Part shown: positions 37,601-44,037 of the stretch, in pieces | Layout of the letters: the number at the start of each line of letters is the position of its first letter | Position numbering within the stretch: the stretch's first letter is position 1 | Assembly (NCBI GenBank): GCA_020161615.1 | Contig: JAIUPD010000001.1 | Span: forward strand, 1-64,000 | Direction: 5' to 3' | DNA from: Pseudomonadota bacterium | Lineage (GTDB): Bacteria; Pseudomonadota; Alphaproteobacteria; Rhodobacterales; Rhodobacteraceae | DNA: 64,000 nt | The notes under the pieces: generated by a model | Told to the model about the DNA's origin: nothing | The model's input: the letters and a program-made list of their open reading frames with translations, nothing else | The model's database searches: none | Position numbers and translations under genes: made by a program

Positions 37601-38037
37601 CCGGTCTCGGGATGGGCCACGAAACTCACCGGGTTGAAGCCATAGCCTTCGGCAAAGGTCTCGGCCTCGATCAGCGTCTCGCGGGCGCAGATCACGACCA
37701 GCGCGTGATCCTCCTCGACCGACCAGTCATAGGCCAGCTCGTCGATGCCGTAAGGCGTGAGGCGCTCGACCTCGGCCTCGATCTGGTAGCGGCGCGCCTC
37801 GTCCGTCGGCCCGGGGGCCGAGACGGTGGCATAGCGCAATTCGCTTTCGGGCAGCACGAGCTTGGTGCGGATCCCCTCAGGCTCCAGCGTCCGGGCCTGT
37901 TGGACCAGCGCGGCGCAGGCGGAGGCGATATCGTCCCCGTCAAAGGAGACAGACCCGACAGGCGCCCAGCCAGCCGGGACCCGGTGCAACAGCTCGGCGC
38001 CGTCGTTCGACAGTTTCAGGGCAAAATTCGGTTTCAT
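34684..38037 (-). CDS. Large Ala/Pro-rich single-pass membrane protein with GspL/PilM-like and PilP/GspC-like ends
   Basis: A 1117-aa protein with no full-length family that I recognise. Residues 1-165 resemble the actin-like GspL/PilM half (RTKLVLPESELRYATVSAP, EAEVERLTPYGIDELAYDW). Residues about 185-240 are short PKVE/PKAE/APK repeats. One membrane helix (LMAAGGALLLAVAVGVWALYF) is near residue 550, then a long Ala/Pro/Glu-rich stretch. The last 65 residues (INLIGVFGTPNSRRALVRLSSGRVVRVQVGDRLDGGQVAAIGDSEVRYVKNG) look like a PilP/GspC periplasmic domain. Such a layout would join cytoplasm to outer envelope. No secretion or pilus genes are adjacent; automatic tools may misname it IF-2-like from composition. 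Confidence 0.8.
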   Translation of the reverse strand: MKPNFALKLSNDGAELLHRVPAGWAPVGSVSFDGDDIASACAALVQQARTLEPEGIRTKLVLPESELRYATVSAPGPTDEARRYQIEAEVERLTPYGIDELAYDWSVEEDHALVVICARETLIEAETFAEGYGFNPVSFVAHPETGQFLGEPFFGETMVAPTLLRAGDHVQPDAEAMRIVAPRRAEPPKPAPAPKAEAPKVEAPKVEAAKAPAPKAEPPKVEPPKVEAPKPAAPRPAPVPAGDIGAEAASARALNPRVAPMTPESRAPAPVLRTGAVPPIPQGFPVDPGASEGTSRVGNLVRRMGNRLRREQAASAKADAQTAPPAISPAEPLAEKAVAAIPPLRPAAAGPAPVPPVTVPAPKTAATTPPAAKPEAEAKPDAEAPSFSSRRKAAPPVAVVPSAGPKTDAGSAGANPGGRIAVLPGARGEPAPGAAQRMLERARAGAKTAFAGASAAAQTARSKATTLRRDPAAPAAPLTPPPTAPTPPTPPLDRAAPRGGLGADPLAAASRPPVNDRDKEREAEAMTIFGARGMQRSEPSLARRGLMAAGGALLLAVAVGVWALYFNGSDDDVQLAGTGSTAVETGALPAIEAPTELATTTGTAEAPAALTAPAPAAPEAAAPETAAVEPEPDSAPQETASAPAPDPDQMLETLVQEALNETLPTQALPAETPAETPAVAAETAEAPAASPEAATSGNEAQLAGTSDSPQVAPAESAATRLSLPSGFQVPAGAEVSFAAPPPPPPFGTEFTFDSRGLVEATPEGALTPSGVTVFARRPDAVPAPRPASIAPPPAPEAAPEAAAEAPPAPVEATPPVAAAIESAIAEAVGEDPAAEAPVVADDTPRADPALAGARPLPRPDRVRQIGEQLEAERQATEGDQTQLLDPAAASPTAIAAASADPAVLAGAASTTGLVDDAAATRGGDAGGAAVELAALEAVTPGGVALASLRPQRRPTDLVPPPESAPEIDLTGATPEAVAESPVPGARPNDLAERARAILAAAAAARAAAAPVANNNTDAEDQAGEPAPAVARAEPSIPTSASVSRQATEENAIRLNRINLIGVFGTPNSRRALVRLSSGRVVRVQVGDRLDGGQVAAIGDSEVRYVKNGRNEVLRIGG

Positions 38038-38124
38038 GCCGCGCGTTTATCACAGCCAACGGGGATCAGCCGAGTCACCGACTCGTGCATCTTCCTCCGT
38101 ATAGCAGGATTCCGCCGAATGAAA

Positions 38125-38153
38125 GAAAAAGCCCGGCGGTGGTGCCGCCGAGC
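38125..38153 (-). terminator. Intrinsic terminator of metY
   Basis: On the minus strand GCTCGGCGG, a loop CACCA, CCGCCGGGC (one G-U pair) and TTTTTC lie about 35 bp after the metY stop. It is the clearest terminator for that gene. Confidence 0.75.
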
Positions 38154-38186
38154 CACAGAAAGTCAAGGAATTGTGTGCGCGAGGGG

Positions 38187-39467
38187 TCAGGCCGAGGCCT
38201 TGGCCAGCGCCTGATCGAGGTCGGCGATGATGTCATCCGCGTTCTCGATCCCGATCGACAGCCGCACCAGATTGGGCGCCGCCCCCGCCGCTTTCTGCTG
38301 CTCGGGCGTCAGCTGGCGGTGGGTGGTCGAGGCCGAATGGATGACCAGACTGCGCGCATCGCCCAGGTTCGCCACATGGCTGAAGAGCTCAAGCGAGTCG
38401 ACCAGCTTGACGCAGGCCTCGTAGCCGCCCTTCAGTGCCACGGTGAAGAGGGCACCCGCGCCCTTGGGCAGCAGCCGCTGGGCCCGTTCCTTGTAGGGCG
38501 AGCTGTCGAGACCGGGATAGGTCACGGCCTCGACCGCCGGGTGCTTCTCCAGCCAGGCGGCGACCTTCTGCGCGTTGGCGACATGCTTGTCCATGCGCAG
38601 GCTCAGCGTCTCGATCCCCATCAGCGTGTAATGCGCCGCCTGCGGGTTCATCGTCATCCCGAGGTCACGCAGGCCGATGGCAATGCCGAAGAACGTATAG
38701 GCCAGCGCGCCGAAGGTCTCGTGGAACTTCAGGCCGTGATAGGCGGGTTCGGGTTCCGACAGCGACGGGAACTTGCCGTTCGACCAGTTGAACTTGCCCG
38801 AATCGATGATCGCGCCGCCCGTGACCGTGCCGTTGCCGGTCAGGTATTTGGTGGTCGAATGGACGACCAGCGTGGCCCCCATCTCGATGGGCTTCGCCAG
38901 ATAGGGCGTCGCGGTGGTGTTGTCGACGACCAGCGGGATCCCGTGCTTGTCGGCGATCTTGGCCAGCGCCGGGATGTCGGTGACATAGCCGCCGGGGTTG
39001 GCGATCGTCTCGCAGAAGATGGCGCGGGTGTTTTCGTCAATCGCGGCCTCGACCGCGGCCAGGTCATCGGTGTCGACGAAATTGGTGGACCAGCCGAAGC
39101 GTTTGAAGACCTGCGTGAACTGGGTGATCGTGCCGCCATAGAGGCGGGTGGACGACACGATGTTCTTGCCCGGCCCCATCAGCGGATAAAGCGCCATGAT
39201 CTGCGCCGCATGGCCCGAGGAGGTGCAGATCGCGCCGACACCCCCCTCCAGCGCCGCCAGCCGCTCGCCCAGCGCGGCGACGGTCGGGTTGGTCAGGCGG
39301 GAATAGATGTAGCCGACCTCTTGCAGGTTGAAGAGGGCGGCGGCGTGGTCGGCATCGCGGAACACATAGGCGGTGGTCTGGTAGATCGGCACCTGCCGCG
39401 CGCCGGTCGCCGGATCGGGGCGGGCACCTGCGTGGATCTGGAGCGTGTCGAAGCCGAATTCGGTCAT
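38187..39467 (-). CDS. metY: O-acetylhomoserine sulfhydrylase (OAH aminocarboxypropyltransferase)
   Basis: A 426-aa PLP enzyme of the Cys/Met metabolism family, making homocysteine from O-acetylhomoserine and sulfide. FDTLQIHAGARPDPATGARQVPIYQTTAYVF, YIYSRLTNPTVAALGERLAALEGG, LVVDNTTATPYLAKPIEMGA and VVHSTTKYLTGNGTVTGG (Schiff-base Lys207) are diagnostic, and the length is typical of MetY. It has its own terminator and a direct repeat just before its start. I looked for a SAM-II riboswitch upstream and did not see one. Confidence 0.94.
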   Translation of the reverse strand: MTEFGFDTLQIHAGARPDPATGARQVPIYQTTAYVFRDADHAAALFNLQEVGYIYSRLTNPTVAALGERLAALEGGVGAICTSSGHAAQIMALYPLMGPGKNIVSSTRLYGGTITQFTQVFKRFGWSTNFVDTDDLAAVEAAIDENTRAIFCETIANPGGYVTDIPALAKIADKHGIPLVVDNTTATPYLAKPIEMGATLVVHSTTKYLTGNGTVTGGAIIDSGKFNWSNGKFPSLSEPEPAYHGLKFHETFGALAYTFFGIAIGLRDLGMTMNPQAAHYTLMGIETLSLRMDKHVANAQKVAAWLEKHPAVEAVTYPGLDSSPYKERAQRLLPKGAGALFTVALKGGYEACVKLVDSLELFSHVANLGDARSLVIHSASTTHRQLTPEQQKAAGAAPNLVRLSIGIENADDIIADLDQALAKASA

Positions 39468-39476
39468 GGAATCCCC

Positions 39477-39501
39477 CCTGAGGAACTGTCCTGAGAAACT
39501 G
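39477..39501. repeat. Tandem 12-bp direct repeat before metY
   Basis: CCTGAGGAACTG (39477-39488) and CCTGAGAAACTG (39490-39501) are in tandem with a 13-bp period, differing at one base, 10 to 34 bp upstream of the metY start. The arrangement could be a regulator site in the mRNA leader or promoter; the factor is unknown. Confidence 0.45.
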
Positions 39502-40074
39502 GCGCGACGCTAGAGGATCGCAGGACGGCAGGCAACAGCGCGGCGGCGCGCGGTCCGGGCGCAGGGGCGGAAAGCGTTCCGCCTCCGGCCGTTCTGCGGC
39601 GGCTTCCGGCGGGCGGGGCCGCCGCCTGGCGGGAAAGCGTTCCACGGGCGGCCATGCTGTCGGGCGGCGGTTTTTTCGTCGGTCCTGGGCGGACGAGGAA
39701 AAACGCCCCGGAGCGAACTCCGGGGCGCGGTGAGACTGAAAAGGGATAGAATAAGTTTAGGTGATGAAAGCCGGGAGGCTCGGGTCTGAAAGTGGCTCTT
39801 GCAAAGGCGGTGCGGGCGGGCCGCTTGAATGCCCGTAGGTCGTGGACCACAGGCAAGCGGTTCAAAGATTTTCGCGGTCTCGGCGATTTTTCTTCCGGGG
39901 TGGTCACGGGGGGCCTTCCGACCGTCCGCTCAGGGCCACCTGGCCCGTTGTGGTAGGGTCTTGCCGAGGGCGCCAAGTTGGCAGCTGCCGTGCCGCAGCA
40001 TCTCGCTCGCAGCCCCGCGCCGCCGTGGGAACCATCCTTCAGGCTTGTCGGTTCTTGCCCGAAAGGAGGACGTC
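39502..40074. other. Long non-coding stretch between metY and the NTF2-like gene
   Basis: No convincing protein gene is seen in 573 bp. Open frames cross it on both strands, but with AT-rich, unbiased codons. It holds the first predicted leftward small RNA with its terminator (39699-39866) and, at the right end, the ribosome site GAAAGGAGG of the NTF2-like gene. Confidence 0.6.
39699..39829 (-). ncRNA. Predicted small RNA, copy 1
   Basis: On the minus strand TTTGAACCG (39866-39858), 15 bases, then CGACCTA (39842-39836) form a promoter-like pair that could suit a heat-shock-type sigma factor. About 130 nt downstream is a 10-bp hairpin CGCCCCGGAG-TTCG-CTCCGGGGCG (39727-39704) followed by TTTTT. 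The transcript start near 39829 is estimated. The body holds CCTCCC, a possible anti-Shine-Dalgarno sequence, and a pyrimidine-rich TATCCCT segment before the hairpin. No minus-strand protein gene lies upstream to need this terminator. Copy 2 at 40490-40617 has the same plan. Confidence 0.5.
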
Positions 40075-40431
40075 ATGGAACTGGAACAAGAGCTTTTCAC
40101 GATTGAGGAAGGCTTCTGGCTGTCAGGGCGGGCGCATTTTTTGGCGCACCTCGATGCCAGTTGCCTCCTTGCCTTTCCTCAGGCCGGAGAAATGCAGGGT
40201 GTTCAGACGCGTGAGAACGTCGCAAGAACAGCAACGTCAGAGAACAGGTGGAAAGATCTGCGAATGACGGATCGCAGTCTTCTTCGGCCCTCCGCGGAAT
40301 TGGCAATAATCAGCTACCGTGCCGATGTGATCAGAGCTGATGGCGAACCCTATGCAGCATTGATCGGGTCAGCGTACATCCGGCGGGATGAGGGGTGGAA
40401 GCTGGCGTTCCATCAACATTCGCCGCTGTGA
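40075..40431 (+). CDS. Small NTF2-fold protein (DUF4440/SnoaL-like)
   Basis: A 118-aa protein. LEQELFTIEEGFWLSGRAHFLAHLDASCLLAFP, then LRMTDRSLLRPSAELAIISYRADVIRADGEPYAALIGSAYIRRDEGWKLAFHQHSP, follow the DUF4440/NTF2-like pattern ending in a W-x-L-x-F-H-Q-x-T/S-P motif. Function is unknown; relatives are isomerases or binding proteins. ATG 40075 follows the strong GAAAGGAGG. GC is lower than in the surroundings, hinting at transfer. It lies alone between the two predicted small RNAs. Confidence 0.8.
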   Translation: MELEQELFTIEEGFWLSGRAHFLAHLDASCLLAFPQAGEMQGVQTRENVARTATSENRWKDLRMTDRSLLRPSAELAIISYRADVIRADGEPYAALIGSAYIRRDEGWKLAFHQHSPL

Positions 40432-40758
40432 CGACAACGCCGGATTGTCCGGCAACTGACCGGCCTGCGTCAGGCCTCGGCCCGACCTGAAAAAAGCCCC
40501 GGAGCGAACTCCGGGGCAGGGTTGGGACAGGGACGAGGGATACAGAGGTCAGAGCGGAACGAGGGAAATCGGGCTGGCGGGCAGCGGGCTTCCGACCTCG
40601 GGGACAGTATCGCATCGTGACCATGGGTCGGATCGGCCCGGGGAACGGTTCAAACGTTTCACCGAATTTTTCGCAAAAACGCCGGACAGGGGGCGGAAAA
40701 AGCTGGGGCCGCGCGGGATTGCCCCGGCGCGGCCCCTGATCTGCGGGCAAAGGCTGCC
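40432..40758. other. Non-coding stretch holding the second small RNA
   Basis: In these 327 bp I see no protein gene. From left to right come the terminator at 40490-40517, the predicted small RNA body, its promoter-like words (40624-40654) and about 100 bp of 3' flank of the protease gene. Confidence 0.55.
40490..40617 (-). ncRNA. Predicted small RNA, copy 2
   Basis: On the minus strand TTTGAACCG (40654-40646), 15 bases, then CGACCCA (40630-40624) match the promoter words and spacing of copy 1. About 129 nt on is GCCCCGGAG-TTCG-CTCCGGGGC (40517-40496) followed by TTTTTT, the same stem-loop as copy 1. The body contains two TCCCTCGT words and TATCCCT close to the hairpin. The start near 40617 is estimated. 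Alternatively the hairpin is the terminator of the protease gene, about 240 bp upstream. Confidence 0.5.
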
Positions 40759-42012
40759 TCAGCAGCCGTTCGAACACACCAGCCCGTAGCCGAAATCCGT
40801 GTTGCGGCTGCCCGGCCCCAGGGGCTCGACCCCTTGACGAAGGGCGGCGCGCACCGCTTCGGCCGACCCGCGCCCCTGCGCCATGAGGCGGGCGGCCAGC
40901 GCGGTGACGATGGGCGCGGCAAATGAGGTGCCGCTGACATAGCGCGCGCCCCGGGCCTGCGCCGCGTAGATGTCGACGCCGGGTGCCGCGAATTCCAGCT
41001 CGGCCCCGGTATTGGCCATGCGGAAACGGTGCCGCGCGGCATCGACGGCGGTGACGGCGATCACCTCGGGCGCGGCGGCGGGCCAGGCCACGACCGGGCG
41101 ACGCTCGTTGCCCGAGGCGCCGACCATCACCACGCCCCGCGCCGCGGCGGCGGCGATGGCCCGGCCCAGCGCCTCGTTCGGCGGGCCGGCCAGCGAGAAG
41201 TTGATCAGCCGCACGCCATTGGCCACCAGCCGGTCGATGGCGGCGGCGATGCGCTCGACATTGGCCTCGGGCTCTTCCTCGGTCTCGGCAAAGACCGAGA
41301 TCGCGTGCAGCCTCGCGCCCCGCGCGAAGCCCGACAGCAGGCCCGAGGGATCCTCGCCGACCAAGAGCACCGCCACGGCGGTTCCGTGGTTGGAAGCCGG
41401 CACGCGGTTGCTCTGGGCTATGGTCTCATAGGTGACGTTGACGCCGCGCAGCGCCGGATGCTCGGTGTTCACGGGGCCGTCGATCATGCCGATGGTAATG
41501 CCGCCAGCGACGCTGCAGCGCCCGGGTCCGGCATCGCCGATCAGCTGCGGCGCATAGACCCGCGGGCCGCTGGCCGATTGCGCCATGTAATAGATGTGAT
41601 TCCAGGACAGCGAGGAATTGGGCGCGAGGGCCGCGATGGCCTCGGTCGCCCGCTGGCGCGCTGCCTCGGTGGGGAAATAGGCGATCTGCTGCACCGCGCC
41701 GAGGGCGCCCAGATCGCCGCGCCGGTCGATCGTGCCGCCGTTCTCGACGATGATCCGGCGCACGGCCTCTTCCTCGCCGGGCGGGCCGATGACGATCCAT
41801 TCGTAACGCCCGCCATCGCCGGTCTGGACACGCGGCGCGCGGCCTTGGCCGGGGGTGAGGAAGGGCTGGGTTTCCGGGCCCGAAGGATCGTCATGATAAT
41901 AGCCGTTGCCCGGCGGATAGCCGGTTTCCTGCGCCAGAGCCGCCGGCGCTGCAAAAAGCGCGGCGGCGGTCAAAATGGACCTGGCAACAATCTTGAAATC
42001 AGTTTTCGGCAT
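40759..42012 (-). CDS. Secreted subtilisin-like serine protease (S8 family)
   Basis: A 417-aa protease with a signal peptide (SILTAAALFAAPAALAQ). The S8 catalytic triad is Asp178 (GMIDGPVN), His209 (NHGTAVAVLL) and Ser363 (SGTSFAAPIVTALAA), with oxyanion Asn near VGASGNERRP. Residues 25-130 resemble an inhibitor-like propeptide (YEWIVIGPPGEEEAVRRIIVENGGTI). It ends FGYGLVCSNGC. ATG 42012 is used; GTG 42021 is possible. The start overlaps the anti-sigma stop by 14 bp, so it is co-translated with the sigma regulators. Confidence 0.88.
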   Translation of the reverse strand: MPKTDFKIVARSILTAAALFAAPAALAQETGYPPGNGYYHDDPSGPETQPFLTPGQGRAPRVQTGDGGRYEWIVIGPPGEEEAVRRIIVENGGTIDRRGDLGALGAVQQIAYFPTEAARQRATEAIAALAPNSSLSWNHIYYMAQSASGPRVYAPQLIGDAGPGRCSVAGGITIGMIDGPVNTEHPALRGVNVTYETIAQSNRVPASNHGTAVAVLLVGEDPSGLLSGFARGARLHAISVFAETEEEPEANVERIAAAIDRLVANGVRLINFSLAGPPNEALGRAIAAAAARGVVMVGASGNERRPVVAWPAAAPEVIAVTAVDAARHRFRMANTGAELEFAAPGVDIYAAQARGARYVSGTSFAAPIVTALAARLMAQGRGSAEAVRAALRQGVEPLGPGSRNTDFGYGLVCSNGC

Positions 42013-42607
42013 TCTCCACACTTTCTACGATGGTCCGCGCCGCACGCAGCGCCGCGGTCGCGGTGTCCAGATCGCCCCCGTCGAGGACGTCCAGCCGGTA
42101 AAGGCCCAGCGCCGAGGGGCCGGACACGATTTCCAGATCGGCGCCGACCAGCAGGTCGCGGATCTGCACCTCGGGTGTGTCGGGGGCGAAGCTGACGACC
42201 AGCGCGCCCGGCGCGCTGGCCCCGGCCAGCACATAGCCCTCGCCCTGCGGCGCGCCGCCGGTGGTTGGCAGGTAGGTCTGCACCACCAGCGCCAGCACGG
42301 CCACGGCGGCGGCGGCCTGCCACATCCAGGTCCGCGAGCGCAGCGTCACCACCTTGGTCTCGGCGCTGGCCGGGGCGGCGGTATCGCGGTTCACGTCGCG
42401 CATCAGCCGGGCCAGCCCGAACTCGCCGGGGGTGCGGAACTCCTCGGCCTGCATCTCGGCGCGGATCACGGCCAGCGCATCGCGCTCGGCGGCCAGCAGG
42501 TCGTCCTCGGCCAGCAGCGCCTCCATCTCGGCCATTTCGGCCGGCGACAGGGTGCCGTTCACCAGGAAGGCCAGGTCCAGTTCCATCTCGTCGCGGGAAC
42601 GGGTCAT
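41999..42607 (-). CDS. Putative transmembrane anti-sigma factor
   Basis: A 202-aa protein. Residues 1-75 are a cytoplasmic, acidic helical part (MELDLAFLVNGTLSPAEMAEMEALLAEDD) of the kind that binds ECF sigma factors. One membrane helix is at about residues 93-112 (TWMWQAAAAVAVLALVVQTYL), followed by a periplasmic domain of about 90 residues (VVSFAPDTPEVQIRDLLVGADLEIVSGPSALGLYRLDVL). No zinc-binding HxxxCxxC motif is seen. The ATG overlaps the sigma gene stop (ATGA), which supports a sigma/anti-sigma pair. Confidence 0.82.
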   Translation of the reverse strand: MTRSRDEMELDLAFLVNGTLSPAEMAEMEALLAEDDLLAAERDALAVIRAEMQAEEFRTPGEFGLARLMRDVNRDTAAPASAETKVVTLRSRTWMWQAAAAVAVLALVVQTYLPTTGGAPQGEGYVLAGASAPGALVVSFAPDTPEVQIRDLLVGADLEIVSGPSALGLYRLDVLDGGDLDTATAALRAARTIVESVENAEN

Positions 42608-43158
42608 GCCACAGCCCTCCCCTTGATGCGGCCCGAGAGGCAATGCAGCAGCAGTTTCTTGGCGTGGTGCAGGCGCGACTTGATCGTGCCCTCGGGGACA
42701 CCCGCGATCTCGGCGATCTCGGCGCAGGTCATGTCCTCGTAGAAGGCCAGCGAGACGGCGCTGCGATGGTCGTCGGACAGCGTGCCCATGCAAAAGCGCA
42801 GATGCTCCGCTTCCTGCTTGGCCGCATAGCCCGCATCCGCCGCCTCGGCGACATCGCCGGTTTCGGGCACTTCATCCGTGACGGTCACGCGGCTGCGCTT
42901 GCGATGCGCGTCGATGACCTTGCGATAGGCGATTCCGAAAATCCAGGTTCGCACTTGGCTTCTCCCCTCGAAGCTGGCGGCAACGCGCCAGATGTCCATG
43001 AAGACTTCGTGGAGTATGTCGGCCGCCTCGTGCGGATCGTTCAATCGCGAGACAATGAATTTGTAGACCGGCCGCTCATAGGCGCGATAGAGCGCGGCAA
43101 GGGCCTGCTTGTCCCCCTTGCCCACCTGCTGAACCAGAAAATGATGGTTCTCCGTCAT
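42604..43158 (-). CDS. ECF-type RNA polymerase sigma factor
   Basis: A 184-aa sigma-70-family factor with region 2 (ALYRAYERPVYKFIVSRLNDPHEAADILHEVFMDIWRVAASFEGRSQVRTWIFGIAYRKVIDAHRK) and region 4 (LSDDHRSAVSLAFYEDMTCAEIAEIAGVPEGTIKSRLHHAKKLL), lacking regions 1 and 3. It heads a three-gene operon with a membrane anti-sigma factor and an exported protease, suggesting an envelope or extracellular cue. A direct repeat lies in its leader. Confidence 0.93.
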   Translation of the reverse strand: MTENHHFLVQQVGKGDKQALAALYRAYERPVYKFIVSRLNDPHEAADILHEVFMDIWRVAASFEGRSQVRTWIFGIAYRKVIDAHRKRSRVTVTDEVPETGDVAEAADAGYAAKQEAEHLRFCMGTLSDDHRSAVSLAFYEDMTCAEIAEIAGVPEGTIKSRLHHAKKLLLHCLSGRIKGRAVA

Positions 43159-43162
43159 TGTC

Positions 43163-43186
43163 CAACGCGCCTTGAGTCAACGCGCC
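43163..43186. repeat. 9-bp direct repeat just upstream of the ECF sigma gene
   Basis: CAACGCGCC occurs at 43163-43171 and 43178-43186, spaced 15 bp, immediately before the sigma start. It could be part of an autoregulated promoter. No typical ECF -35 (GGAAC) was recognised. Confidence 0.35.
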
Positions 43187-43230
43187 GGACGCTACACCAT
43201 CACCCGCCCTGAGGGAAGCGGCTCGGCCGC

Positions 43231-44037
43231 TCACCCCTGCGCGAAGGTTGTGCGAACGCGGCCGAAACTGCCGAAGTCGGCATCGAAAACGCTGCCCGGC
43301 GGCGCTTCGACCGGCCGGATGAACGAGCCCGAGAGAACCACCTCGCCCGCCGCCAGCCCCTGCCCGTACCGCGCGAGTCGCTCGACCAGCCAGACGATGC
43401 CGGTGACCGGATCGTCCAGCACTCCGGCGCCGAGGCCGGTTTCCTCGACCACCCCGTCGCGCTTGAGGATGGCACCCGCCCAGCGCAGGTCCAGCGCGTC
43501 CGGCGCGTGGCGCTGGGCGCCCAGCACGATGCCCGCATTCGCCGCATTGTCGCTGATCGTGTCGGTGACGACCCGCGGCTTGCCGCTGGCGGGGTCCGCG
43601 CGCAGGATGCGGGTATCGAGGATCTCGAGCGCGGGCGCCACGGCCTCGGTCGCGGCCAGCACCTGCGCGCGGGTGATGCCCTCACCCCGAAGCGGCGATT
43701 TCAGCAGAAAAGCGATCTCGGCCTCGATCCGGGGCTGGATGAAGCGCCCGGCGGGGATTTCGGCGCCGTCCTCGAACAGCATGTCGTCGAACAGGACGCC
43801 CGAATCCGGCGTGTCGATCTTCAGCGCATCCTGCATGGCGCGGCTGGTCAGGCCGATCTTCCAGCCGATCACCCGCCGCCCGGCGGCCTTCTTGCGCTGA
43901 ACGAGCGCGGCCTGCACGGCATAGGCATCGTCCAACGTCATCCCGGGATGGGCGAGCGACAGAAGGCCGATCTGCCGCCCCGTCGCTTCGGCCTGAAAGA
44001 GCGCCTCGGCGGCGGCCTCGTGGTCTTGCGGTGTCAT
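43231..44037 (-). CDS. hpaH: 2-oxo-hept-3-ene-1,7-dioate hydratase
   Basis: A 268-aa hydratase of the homoprotocatechuate pathway, adding water to the dienoate before aldol cleavage. AYAVQAALVQRKKAAGRRVIGWKIGLTSRAMQDALKIDTPDSGVLFDDML and RIEAEIAFLLKSPLRGEGIT, with ISDNAANAGIVLG and a C-terminal SGSFIRPVEAPPGSVFDADFGSFG, place it with HpaH/MhpD-type enzymes. It overlaps hpaG by 4 bp. It is the last hpa gene before the unrelated ECF operon; the HpaI aldolase that normally follows is not here. Confidence 0.93.
   Translation of the reverse strand: MTPQDHEAAAEALFQAEATGRQIGLLSLAHPGMTLDDAYAVQAALVQRKKAAGRRVIGWKIGLTSRAMQDALKIDTPDSGVLFDDMLFEDGAEIPAGRFIQPRIEAEIAFLLKSPLRGEGITRAQVLAATEAVAPALEILDTRILRADPASGKPRVVTDTISDNAANAGIVLGAQRHAPDALDLRWAGAILKRDGVVEETGLGAGVLDDPVTGIVWLVERLARYGQGLAAGEVVLSGSFIRPVEAPPGSVFDADFGSFGRVRTTFAQG

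Noticed and set aside
39468-39560. SAM-II or SAM/SAH riboswitch before metY
   Set aside because: I looked for the pseudoknot core expected in alphaproteobacterial met leaders and found only a 12-bp tandem repeat.
39464-39976. 170-aa minus-strand frame beyond metY
   Set aside because: It covers the predicted small RNA, its terminator and the metY start region, and codons are unbiased and AT-rich in places.
40331-40777. 148-aa minus-strand frame downstream of the protease gene
   Set aside because: It runs through the terminator hairpin and antisense to the NTF2-like gene, with no family resemblance.
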